Assembly (NCBI RefSeq): GCF_018861125.1
Contig: NZ_JAHKQN010000020.1
Location: 313,831 to 377,830 of the forward strand
Reading direction: 5' to 3'
DNA: 64,000 nucleotides
Origin: Cellulophaga baltica
GTDB taxonomy: Bacteria > Bacteroidota > Bacteroidia > Flavobacteriales > Flavobacteriaceae
Position numbers and translations under genes: made by a program. The notes below the pieces were generated by a model, which was not told the DNA's origin, searched no databases, and saw only the letters and a program-made list of their open reading frames with translations. Shown here in pieces: positions 9,067 through 16,062 of the stretch; position 1 is the stretch's first letter, and each line of letters begins with the position of its first letter.

Positions 9067-9409
9067 TATTTGGTTTGTATGGTAAAAGGGCTAGTAAGTA
9101 TTTAGTTTTTAAAAATAACTAAATATTATTGGATTATAACATTGATTACAATTTCTATAATGATTTTGACGAGTACAATCATGATGGTCTTTTTTTGTTT
9201 AGAATTATTTTTTAAAGCTATTTAAAAATTTACATGCATAACCGTGTAATATGCTAAACGGTAAAATTGAATTAGTGAACGGTTTTAGACAAATTTATTC
9301 GGTTTAAAATAAAGACGCCTGTAGAATTCAATGCAATTATTGTCTACATTATAACTTATATATTTCATAATTTTACTGGTTTAGTGGTTATTATTTTTTG
9401 TTCTTTATT
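9067..9409. other. Leader and promoter region of the LytTR kinase operon
   Basis: This 343-bp stretch holds operator/promoter A (9213-9282). On the minus strand, the kinase operon would have a leader of about 145 nt between the -7 box and the ATG at 9066. An imperfect inverted repeat (TGTAGA at about 9329 with TCTACA at about 9352) lies between operator A and the small membrane protein gene. It may end that transcript. I see no ORF worth naming in it. Confidence 0.5.
9213..9282 (-). promoter_or_regulatory. LytTR operator A with promoter (kinase operon)
   Basis: Read on the minus strand, CCGTT half-sites lie at 9282-9278 and 9261-9257, with starts 21 bp apart. The proximal half-site is followed by exactly 36 bp and then TAGCTTTA (9220-9213), a match to the Bacteroidota -7 box TAnnTTTG except for the last base. 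The geometry is identical to operators B, C and D. Its place in front of the kinase/regulator operon predicts autoregulation. Confidence 0.75.
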
Positions 9410-9547
9410 TTAAAATCCTAATTGAAATAATAGCTTTCCAACGTAATAGCCGATTACAAATAGTAATGCAGAAGCCAAAACGCCTCCAATTATTACATAC
9501 GGTATTTGTTTAGACTTAATAACATATTTACTTTTTAATAGTGCCAT
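9410..9547 (-). CDS. Small single-span membrane protein, 45 residues
   Basis: The ORF runs from ATG (9547-9545) to TAA (9412-9410). It encodes a basic N-terminus (MALLKSKYVIKSKQ) followed by one hydrophobic helix with Gly pairs (IIGGVLASALLFVIGYY). It is preceded by AAGAAG close to the ATG. The best support is its own copy of the LytTR operator/-7 array, with the -7 box 26 bp upstream of the ATG. I do not recognise a family. It is a plausible envelope-stress or feedback component of the LytTR system. Confidence 0.65.
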   Translation of the reverse strand: MALLKSKYVIKSKQIPYVIIGGVLASALLFVIGYYVGKLLFQLGF

Positions 9548-9572
9548 GACTTCTTTTTTTTTGATTATATGA

Positions 9573-9642
9573 TAAATATAAAGAGCTAATTATCCTTTTT
9601 AAATCAATATATGACCAACGGTAAAATTTCAATACTGAACGG
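9573..9642 (-). promoter_or_regulatory. LytTR operator B with promoter (small membrane protein)
   Basis: On the minus strand, CCGTT half-sites lie at 9642-9638 and 9621-9617, 21 bp apart. After a 36-bp gap comes the -7-like box TATATTTA (9580-9573). The stretch between the half-sites is almost identical to operator C. Confidence 0.78.
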
Positions 9643-9694
9643 AAATACATATACAGCAGTTTTAATTCTCATCATCTAAATTTAATTTTTAGAC

Positions 9695-9726
9695 ACAAAA
9701 AAAGCGAGTCTTTAGACTCGCTTTTA
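9695..9726 (-). terminator. Terminator of ankyrin gene copy 2
   Basis: On the minus strand an 11-bp perfect stem (9724-9714 with 9711-9701) runs into a U tract. Close relatives with the same GCGAGTC stem end two other genes of this locus. Confidence 0.88.
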
Positions 9727-9750
9727 TAAGATTGATTGATGAAATATATT

Positions 9751-10140
9751 TTACATACTCAAGTATGCTGTAGCATCATTTGCTCCTGATAATTTTGCAT
9801 AATCTAAAGCTGTATATCCTATTTTAGATTTTGCTTTATCATCTGCGCCATTTGCTATTAACACTTTTAATAACTCCACATTATTATAACGTGCTGCATA
9901 CATTAAAGGTGTCATTCCGTTTGCTGCAGATTTTACTTCTAAGTTTGATCCGAACTCGATAAATTTCTTAACCGTTGCAACATCGTTTTTGGCAACTGCT
10001 ATACTTAAAGGAGCTACATTTTTAATACTCGTGGTTTCAATTTTTTTAGCTACTTCCTTTGTTGGTGTAACATTTGCATTTGCAACGTTTGCTACTGTCA
10101 TACTAATAATAAGTCCGAATGTAAAGATTGATTTTCTCAT
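9751..10140 (-). CDS. Secreted ankyrin-repeat protein, copy 2
   Basis: The 129-residue protein has a signal peptide of about 22 residues (ending ANVANA) and then about two to three ankyrin repeats (PLSIAVAKNDVATVKKFIEFG, GMTPLMYAARYNNVELLKVLI, GYTALDYAKLSG). It is probably periplasmic and likely to act through protein binding. The gene is an almost exact tandem copy of 10362-10751: two amino-acid changes and about seven base changes over 390 bp. It has its own LytTR operator upstream and its own terminator, so it is a monocistronic member of the LytTR regulon. Confidence 0.9.
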   Translation of the reverse strand: MRKSIFTFGLIISMTVANVANANVTPTKEVAKKIETTSIKNVAPLSIAVAKNDVATVKKFIEFGSNLEVKSAANGMTPLMYAARYNNVELLKVLIANGADDKAKSKIGYTALDYAKLSGANDATAYLSM

Positions 10141-10185
10141 GATGTTTATTTTTTAATTATTGATGATTGATTATTAATTACACTG

Positions 10186-10255
10186 TAAAGATATACTGAT
10201 TATCAAGGTTTTGAAACTATAATATGACCAACGGTAAAATTTCAATACTGAACGG
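10186..10255 (-). promoter_or_regulatory. LytTR operator C with promoter (ankyrin copy 2)
   Basis: On the minus strand, CCGTT half-sites lie at 10255-10251 and 10234-10230, 21 bp apart. After 36 bp comes the -7-like box TATCTTTA (10193-10186). The ankyrin ATG lies about 45 bp further on. Confidence 0.8.
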
Positions 10256-10306
10256 GAGAGCATAATTGATGAGTTGAAAATCATCCTTTTATAAAAACAT
10301 AACGCA

Positions 10307-10336
10307 TAAAAAAAGCGAGTCTGTAGACCCGCTTTA
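10307..10336 (-). terminator. Terminator of ankyrin gene copy 1
   Basis: On the minus strand an 11-bp stem with one G-U pair (10335-10325 with 10322-10312) is followed by a U tract. It is the sister of the terminators at 9695 and 10912. Confidence 0.88.
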
Positions 10337-10361
10337 TAATGATTGATTGATGAAATATATT

Positions 10362-10751
10362 TTACATACTCAAGTATGCGGTAGCATCATTTGCTCCTGA
10401 TAATTTTGCATAATCTAAAGCTGTATATCCTATTTTAGATTTTGCTTTATCATCTGCGCCATTTGCTATTAACACTTTTAATAATTCTACATTATTATAA
10501 CGTGCTGCATACATTAAAGGTGTCATTCCGTTTGCGACAGATTTTACTTCTAAGTTTGATCCGAACTCGATAAATTTCTTAACCGTTGCAACATCGTTTT
10601 TGGCAACTGCTATACTTAAAGGAGCTACATTTTTAATACTCGTGGTTTCAATTTTTTTAGCTATTTCCTTTGTTGGTGTAACATTTGCATTTGCAACGTT
10701 TGCAACTGTCATACTAATAATAAGTCCGAATGTAAAGATTGATTTTCTCAT
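10362..10751 (-). CDS. Secreted ankyrin-repeat protein, copy 1
   Basis: This 129-residue exported ankyrin protein is 127/129 identical to the 9751-10140 copy; it has Ile30 and Val72 where the other has Val and Ala. Homology at the DNA level continues a short way upstream of the ATG and through the 3' region, so the duplicated unit is about 611 bp and includes promoter and terminator. The signal peptide and repeats are as described for the other copy. The LytTR operator D and a perfect TAAGTTTG -7 box precede it. Confidence 0.9.
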   Translation of the reverse strand: MRKSIFTFGLIISMTVANVANANVTPTKEIAKKIETTSIKNVAPLSIAVAKNDVATVKKFIEFGSNLEVKSVANGMTPLMYAARYNNVELLKVLIANGADDKAKSKIGYTALDYAKLSGANDATAYLSM

Positions 10752-10789
10752 GATGTTTATTTTTTAATTATTGATGATTGATTACATGA

Positions 10790-10859
10790 CAAACTTAAAA
10801 TAACTATTAGGGTTTTAAAATGATTTTATGACCAACGGTAAAATATGATTACCGAACGG
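10790..10859 (-). promoter_or_regulatory. LytTR operator D with promoter (ankyrin copy 1)
   Basis: On the minus strand, CCGTT half-sites lie at 10859-10855 and 10838-10834, 21 bp apart. After 36 bp comes TAAGTTTG (10797-10790), a perfect TAnnTTTG box. The sequence between the half-sites differs from copies B and C, so the half-sites and spacings are the conserved elements. Confidence 0.82.
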
Positions 10860-10911
10860 GAATCAATAAATGATGAATTGAATTTTACTGTAGTATGAAA
10901 ACACAACGCAT

Positions 10912-10939
10912 AAAAAAAGCGAGTCAATTGACTCGCTCT
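10912..10939 (-). terminator. Terminator of the 120-residue membrane protein gene
   Basis: A near-palindromic stem (AGCGAGTC / GACTCGCT, AATT centre) is followed on the minus strand by a U tract. It lies directly after the stop of the 10961-11323 gene. Confidence 0.85.
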
Positions 10940-10960
10940 TAACATTTTACTACAAATTGA

Positions 10961-11323
10961 TTACATGGATATATGCCATATAATCTCATATAATTTTAAA
11001 CCTACCATAAAACCTAAGGATAAACCTAAAACGATTACAAGTACAAAAATACTTGTTACATTTTGTCCTTTTCTATAATCTAAACTAATAGGTAAGCTAT
11101 TTTTAAGAATTTTCAAATCTTCTTTTTTAAAACTAAAAAAACGTCTTTTTAATTGGATGTAATAATTCTCTCCGTGAATAGTTAAATAATGCTCTGGGTT
11201 CAAAAAAGAACGCTTTTCTGATACTGTATTACCATTTAACAACACACGTTGTTTCCCCCCTATTAAGGAATTAAATATTTCAATTTTATTTTTGTCTAAA
11301 TAAAATTCAGCAGCTTTCTTCAT
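10961..11323 (-). CDS. Small protein with C-terminal transmembrane helix, unknown function
   Basis: The 120-residue product has a beta-rich, basic N-terminal part (about 1-88) that looks like a small PH- or split-barrel-like fold. A single membrane helix spans about 90-110 (FVLVIVLGLSLGFMVG), so the bulk faces the cytoplasm. I do not recognise the family. Unlike the next three transcripts downstream, its upstream region has no CCGTT pair, so it may lie outside the LytTR regulon despite the shared terminator type. Confidence 0.65.
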   Translation of the reverse strand: MKKAAEFYLDKNKIEIFNSLIGGKQRVLLNGNTVSEKRSFLNPEHYLTIHGENYYIQLKRRFFSFKKEDLKILKNSLPISLDYRKGQNVTSIFVLVIVLGLSLGFMVGLKLYEIIWHISM

Positions 11324-11465
11324 TTCAATTTACTATAGCTTAACACATTAGCCATTGTAACATAATTTGTAGGTAATAAAATTTGGTTGAGGGGTTAATT
11401 ATATACGACCGATATTAAAATTTGGATTTTAATATTTTTTAAATTCTAGCAAATTTAATATTATC

Positions 11466-11987
11466 TTAACTTTTAGGTGGATATTTCTCAAATACTTTAT
11501 TAACAATCTCTTGCAATTTCTTCTCTTTAGCTTCAGGTGAAGCGTTTTCGTTATAATTACTAGTACTTGTTGCCTGCCAAAATAAAGATTCTTTGTGACT
11601 ATCAACCAAATCAAAACTAATTTGACGTTCTTCACCAGATTGTCCTAATGGTAAACCTATAGAAATTCCGCCACCAAGATTACGGCCTCCGCCACCTAAA
11701 CCAACACCTACTGTACTGTTTTGTGGTGTTCTGTAAGCATCACTAATAATATTAATATAAAAATCTGGCTCTTCAGAAAATCGTATACCTTTTATTTGCA
11801 TTGTAGCATCTACCGCTGCAATAATACGATTGGTATCAAATTCCGATAAACCTGTTTGCATGTCAGGGTAATAGCCATATGTACTATAATTTGAATAATT
11901 TGTAGTGCTATCATAATCGTAATTTACACGAACAGCACTACAAGACATCAAAAAAACAACTGATAAAAAGGCAACTAACTTTTTCAT
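11466..11987 (-). CDS. DUF4136 family lipoprotein
   Basis: The 173-residue product has a lipoprotein signal with the likely modified Cys at position 16 (FLMSCSAV). The start of the mature protein (VNYDYDSTTNYSNYSTYGYY) and the end (FWQATSTS, KKLQEIVNKVFEKYPP) match the DUF4136 pattern, a common Bacteroidota outer-membrane lipoprotein of unknown function. A Gly-rich turn (GVGLGGGGRNLGGG) is in the middle, as is usual for the family. Confidence 0.8.
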   Translation of the reverse strand: MKKLVAFLSVVFLMSCSAVRVNYDYDSTTNYSNYSTYGYYPDMQTGLSEFDTNRIIAAVDATMQIKGIRFSEEPDFYINIISDAYRTPQNSTVGVGLGGGGRNLGGGISIGLPLGQSGEERQISFDLVDSHKESLFWQATSTSNYNENASPEAKEKKLQEIVNKVFEKYPPKS

Positions 11988-12053
11988 TACTTAATATAAT
12001 TTAAAGTAAAACTATAAAAAAATAAAAAATTAGAATATATAATTAACACAACG

Positions 12054-13055
12054 TTAATCATTTAACATGCTCCACAGCTTATCTTTCAATTCGGTAAGTC
12101 CTAATTGCGCAACAGATGATATAAACAAATAAGGTACTCCTTTTAAATCTTTATCAAGTTCAGTTTTCATTTCCTCTTTTAGTTCATCATCAAGCATGTC
12201 ACTTTTTGATATCACTAGCAAACGCTCTTTATCAAGCATTTCAGGATTGTAACGTCGTAACTCATCTAAAAGAATCTCATACTCTTTCTTAATATCCTTA
12301 CTATCAGCAGGAATTAAAAACAATAAGGTAGAATTACGCTCAATATGTCTTAAAAAGTAATAACCTAAGCCTTTACCTTCCGCTGCACCTTCAATAATAC
12401 CGGGAATATCAGCCATTACAAAACTCTGAAACTCACGATATTTTACAATTCCTAAATTAGGTTTTAAGGTTGTAAACTCATAATCAGCAATTTTAGGTTT
12501 TGCTGTAGTTAAAACAGATAATAAAGTAGACTTACCTGCATTAGGGAAACCCACTAAACCTACATCGGCAAGTAGTTTTAGCTCCATAATTATAGACAAT
12601 TCACCACCAGGAATTCCTGGTTGCGCATATCTAGGGGTTTGGTTTGTTGATGTTTTAAAGTGCCAATTACCACGACCACCTAAACCACCAGGTAGTATTA
12701 CTTTTTCTTCACCATCATAGGTGATTTCCATAAGTACTTCTTCTGTATCTGCATCTTTTATAACAGTACCTAATGGCACTTCTAAATACACATCTTCACC
12801 ATCAGAACCAGAGCTTCTGCTCTTAGCTCCATGCCCACCGTGACCTGCTCTAAAACTACGTTTAAATTTATAGGTCAACAGTGTCCATAAATCTTTACTA
12901 CCTCTAATAATAACATGACCACCACGGCCACCATCACCACCATCAGGGCCACCTTTGGTAATAAATTTTTCGCGGTGTAAATGCACAGATCCTTTTCCGC
13001 CATTACCCGATTCTAAATTTATCTTTACATAATCTACAAAATTACCTTCCGTCAT
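12054..13055 (-). CDS. obg: GTPase Obg/CgtA
   Basis: The 333-residue product has the Gly-rich Obg domain at 1-158 ([29 protein letters not shown]), then a G domain with P-loop GFPNAGKS, the [10 protein letters not shown]3 motif and the SKSD G4 motif. Obg is an essential GTPase linked to 50S ribosome assembly and the stringent response. The C-terminal OCT domain is absent, as is normal in Bacteroidota. It lies 42 bp downstream of the HPRT-adenylate kinase fusion and is probably in the same transcript. Confidence 0.96.
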   Translation of the reverse strand: MTEGNFVDYVKINLESGNGGKGSVHLHREKFITKGGPDGGDGGRGGHVIIRGSKDLWTLLTYKFKRSFRAGHGGHGAKSRSSGSDGEDVYLEVPLGTVIKDADTEEVLMEITYDGEEKVILPGGLGGRGNWHFKTSTNQTPRYAQPGIPGGELSIIMELKLLADVGLVGFPNAGKSTLLSVLTTAKPKIADYEFTTLKPNLGIVKYREFQSFVMADIPGIIEGAAEGKGLGYYFLRHIERNSTLLFLIPADSKDIKKEYEILLDELRRYNPEMLDKERLLVISKSDMLDDELKEEMKTELDKDLKGVPYLFISSVAQLGLTELKDKLWSMLND

Positions 13056-13097
13056 GTGTATCTATTATTGGTACTACTTGCTACTGTTTATTGATTG

Positions 13098-14207
13098 TTA
13101 TAGTTTATCAATAACAGTCTTTATTCTTTCTGTAATCTCAGCTATTTCGCCAATACCATTTACGCTGTAAAATTTGTCTTTACCTTCGTAATACGTAATT
13201 AACGGAGCTGTTTTTTCATTATACTCATCAAAACGGTTACGTATTTTAGCTTCATCTTGATCGTCTGATCTTCCGCTTACTTTACCACGTTCTAACAAAC
13301 GCTGAATCAAAACCTCATCATTAGCTTCTAATGCAATGGTTGCATCTATTTTCATGTCTTTAGATTCTAAAAAAGTATCCAAAGCTTCTGCTTGCGCAGT
13401 AGTTCTTGGGAAACCATCAAAAATAAAACCGCTTGCATCTGCATTTTTCTCAACCTCGTCTTGTAACATTTTTATAGTAACCTCATCAGGTACAAGCTCT
13501 CCTTTATCAATAAATGATTTTGCTAAAGTGCCTAATTCTGTTCCATTCTTAATATTATATCGAAAAACATCTCCTGTAGAAATATGCTTTAAATTGTAAG
13601 CCGACTTTAAAAACTCCGCTTGTGTGCCCTTGCCAGCACCTGGTTTTCCGAAAATCACAAGATTAATCATAGTATTTATGTTTAATTGATAAACTTCTTT
13701 TAAATTTCTTCCTAATTCGTTGTAATCTAAACCGTAACCTACAATAAATTTATTCGGAATATCCATTCCTATATAATCTATTTTGTACTCGCCATTATAA
13801 ACTTCTGGCTTATGGAATAATGTTGCAATTTTAAACTCTTTTACATTTGTATTAGAGAATAGATGTATTAATTCTTTTAATGTACGGCCTGTGTCAATAA
13901 TATCTTCTAAAATAATAACGCTTCTACCTTCAATTACATCTTCAGGTACATCTAATAAAGTTTCTACAATACCTGTTGATGTTAAACCGCTATACGAGCT
14001 CAATTTTACAAAAGAAACTTCACAAGGGTGTTCGTACTCTTTTAATAAATCGGCCACAAACATAAATGAGCCATTTAAAACCCCAACAAATATTGGTGTT
14101 TCATCTTTGTAATCCTTCGCAACTTCAGTGGCAACTTTTTTAACTGCTGCTTGTATTTGCGCTTGACTTAAATAAGGTTTGAAATATTTGTCGTGTAGCT
14201 TTATCAC
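13098..14207 (-). CDS. Fused hypoxanthine phosphoribosyltransferase - adenylate kinase
   Basis: The 369-residue product carries two complete enzymes. Residues 1-175 are a hypoxanthine phosphoribosyltransferase with the PRPP-binding motif VIILEDIIDTGRT (97-109). Residues 180-369 are a short-LID adenylate kinase with P-loop GKPGAGKGT (187-195), the DGFPRT motif and RSDD. The linker is only about five residues, and Met180 would be the normal start of a free adenylate kinase. The fusion looks like simple loss of the first gene's stop codon. Both enzymes handle purine nucleotides: salvage of hypoxanthine to IMP and AMP/ADP balance. The start codon is GTG (14207-14205). purK-purE lie divergently. 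Confidence 0.92.
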   Translation of the reverse strand: MIKLHDKYFKPYLSQAQIQAAVKKVATEVAKDYKDETPIFVGVLNGSFMFVADLLKEYEHPCEVSFVKLSSYSGLTSTGIVETLLDVPEDVIEGRSVIILEDIIDTGRTLKELIHLFSNTNVKEFKIATLFHKPEVYNGEYKIDYIGMDIPNKFIVGYGLDYNELGRNLKEVYQLNINTMINLVIFGKPGAGKGTQAEFLKSAYNLKHISTGDVFRYNIKNGTELGTLAKSFIDKGELVPDEVTIKMLQDEVEKNADASGFIFDGFPRTTAQAEALDTFLESKDMKIDATIALEANDEVLIQRLLERGKVSGRSDDQDEAKIRNRFDEYNEKTAPLITYYEGKDKFYSVNGIGEIAEITERIKTVIDKL

Positions 14208-14227
14208 CGTTATTTTTTTTGAAGTGA

Positions 14228-14235
14228 CAAATATA
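14228..14235 (-). promoter_or_regulatory. -7 box of the HPRT-adenylate kinase transcript
   Basis: Reading the minus strand, TATATTTG at 14235-14228 is a perfect TAnnTTTG box, 20 bp upstream of the GTG start codon. Confidence 0.6.
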
Positions 14236-14270
14236 GCGTTTTTGATTTCTCTTTTTGTAACTAAGATAAG

Positions 14271-14298
14271 TTGGTTTTAAGAATTCGGTGTATTTTTG
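14271..14298 (+). promoter_or_regulatory. Promoter of purK-purE
   Basis: TATTTTTG (14291-14298) matches TAnnTTTG, with a TTG at 14271-14273 in the -33 position. The purK ATG follows at 14330. It is divergent from the promoter of the HPRT fusion gene. No PurR-type palindrome or riboswitch is seen. Confidence 0.6.
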
Positions 14299-14329
14299 TA
14301 TTTAAAGCATAATTACATACTAGAATACT

Positions 14330-15502
14330 ATGTCTCATCACAATACAAAAAACTATTTTTCATCAGATTTTAAACTCGGAATACTTGGAGGCGGACAATT
14401 AGGAAAAATGTTACTGTATGAAACTCGAAAGTTTGATATACAAACTAAAGTACTTGAAAAATCTACCGATGCACCTTCAAAAATTGCATGTGACGAGTTT
14501 ATTTTAGGTGATCTAATGAATTTTGATGACGTATATAACTTCGGAAAAAAGGTTGATGTTTTAACTATTGAAATAGAAAACGTAAACCTTGACGCTTTAG
14601 AAAAGCTTGAAGGTGAAGGTTTAAAAGTATATCCACCAACAAAAACACTAAAAACTATTCAAAATAAAGCAACTCAAAAATTGTTTTATGTGGATAATGA
14701 CATTCCCACAGCTCCATTTTCTCGTTTTGCTTATGCTAGTGAAATTAAAGATAGTATTGAAAATGGCGGGTTAGAATTCCCTTTTGTGTGGAAAGCGGCT
14801 CAATTTGGTTATGACGGACAAGGCGTAAAAGTGGTTCGTTCTTTAGCTGATTTAGAAGGTTTGCCTGATGGTGAATGTATTGCTGAAAAAATGATACCAT
14901 TTAAAAATGAATTGGCTGTAATTGTAGTACGTAATCCAAGTGGTGATGTTGTTACATACCCAGTAGTTGAAATGGAATTTCACCCAGAAGCAAACCAAGT
15001 AGAATATGTTATTTGTCCTGCACGCATTGATGCTTCTGTTGCAAAAAAGGCTAATGATATTGCATTAAAAGTATCAGAAAAAATGAATCATATTGGTATT
15101 CTGGCTGTTGAAATGTTTCAAACTATTGATGATGAAATTTTAATAAATGAAGTAGCTCCTCGTCCACACAATAGCGGTCATTATAGTATAGAGGCTAGCT
15201 ATACCAACCAATTTGAACAACACATTAGAGCCATTTTAGACATGCCTTTAGGTAGTACCGCAAGTAAAGTTGCGGGTATTATGGTAAACTTAGTTGGTGC
15301 CGAAGGTTATACTGGTGGTGTTGTTTATGAGAATATGGAAAATATTATGCGCCTTGAAGGTGTTACACCACATATTTATGGTAAAAAACAAACACGTCCT
15401 TTTCGTAAAATGGGACATGTAACTATTGTAAATAAAGATATTAGCGTTGCCCGTAGTATTGCGCAACAAGTAAAAGAAACGATTAAAGTTATTAGTAAAT
15501 AA
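14330..15502 (+). CDS. purK: N5-carboxyaminoimidazole ribonucleotide synthase
   Basis: The 390-residue ATP-grasp enzyme starts its core with LGILGGGQLGKM near residue 18. It continues with the FVWKAAQFGYDGQG ATP-binding loop and the NEVAPRPHNSGHYSIEA active-site motif. It carboxylates AIR to N5-CAIR in de novo purine synthesis, using ATP and bicarbonate. The following gene, purE, begins 6 bp downstream, and its product catalyses the next step. Confidence 0.96.
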   Translation: MSHHNTKNYFSSDFKLGILGGGQLGKMLLYETRKFDIQTKVLEKSTDAPSKIACDEFILGDLMNFDDVYNFGKKVDVLTIEIENVNLDALEKLEGEGLKVYPPTKTLKTIQNKATQKLFYVDNDIPTAPFSRFAYASEIKDSIENGGLEFPFVWKAAQFGYDGQGVKVVRSLADLEGLPDGECIAEKMIPFKNELAVIVVRNPSGDVVTYPVVEMEFHPEANQVEYVICPARIDASVAKKANDIALKVSEKMNHIGILAVEMFQTIDDEILINEVAPRPHNSGHYSIEASYTNQFEQHIRAILDMPLGSTASKVAGIMVNLVGAEGYTGGVVYENMENIMRLEGVTPHIYGKKQTRPFRKMGHVTIVNKDISVARSIAQQVKETIKVISK

Positions 15503-15508
15503 AAAAAC

Positions 15509-15997
15509 ATGAGTAAAGTAGCCGTGGTAATGGGAAGCACAAGTGACCTTCCTGTAATGCAAGATGCAATTGATATATTAAAAGGTTTTGATATTGAGGT
15601 TGATGTAGATATAGTTTCTGCTCACCGTACACCAGAAAAACTTTTCGATTTTAGTAAAAATGCTCACATTAGTGGGTATAAAGCAATTATTGCTGGTGCT
15701 GGCGGCGCTGCGCATTTACCAGGTATGGTAGCATCAATGTCTCCACTACCTGTAATTGGTGTTCCTGTAAAAAGCAGTAACTCTATTGATGGTTGGGATT
15801 CTGTTTTGTCTATTTTACAAATGCCTGGTGGTGTACCTGTAGCTACTGTTGCCTTAAACGGAGCTAAAAATGCAGGTATATTAGCGGCTCAAATTATTGG
15901 CGCAAGCGATAAGTGTGTTTTAGATAAAATTATACTTTATAAAGAAGGGTTAAAAGCTAAAGTTATCGAAGGTGCAAAATCTGTGAACGGTAAATAG
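15509..15997 (+). CDS. purE: N5-carboxyaminoimidazole ribonucleotide mutase
   Basis: The 162-residue product has the class I PurE motifs: MGSTSDLPVM near the N-terminus, SAHRTPE with the catalytic His, and GAGGAAHLPGM. It converts N5-CAIR to CAIR. The enzyme is normally an octamer, and the length is typical. It forms an operon with purK. Confidence 0.97.
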   Translation: MSKVAVVMGSTSDLPVMQDAIDILKGFDIEVDVDIVSAHRTPEKLFDFSKNAHISGYKAIIAGAGGAAHLPGMVASMSPLPVIGVPVKSSNSIDGWDSVLSILQMPGGVPVATVALNGAKNAGILAAQIIGASDKCVLDKIILYKEGLKAKVIEGAKSVNGK

Positions 15998-16062
15998 TGA
16001 TACTAAAATTCACTACAACTCTTCTATTTTAATAATTAATAACATTTAGACATTCATACATT

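Noticed and set aside
11324-11465. A fifth LytTR operator upstream of the 120-residue protein
   Set aside because: A partly similar stretch (ACGACCGATATTAAAATTT near 11405) lacks the paired CCGTT half-sites at 21-bp spacing.
11429-11635. 68-codon ORF on the minus strand
   Set aside because: It overlaps the end of the DUF4136 lipoprotein in another frame and has no family features.
15985-15997. Single AACGGTAAA match at the end of purE
   Set aside because: It is inside coding sequence, without a second half-site or a -7 box at the right distance.
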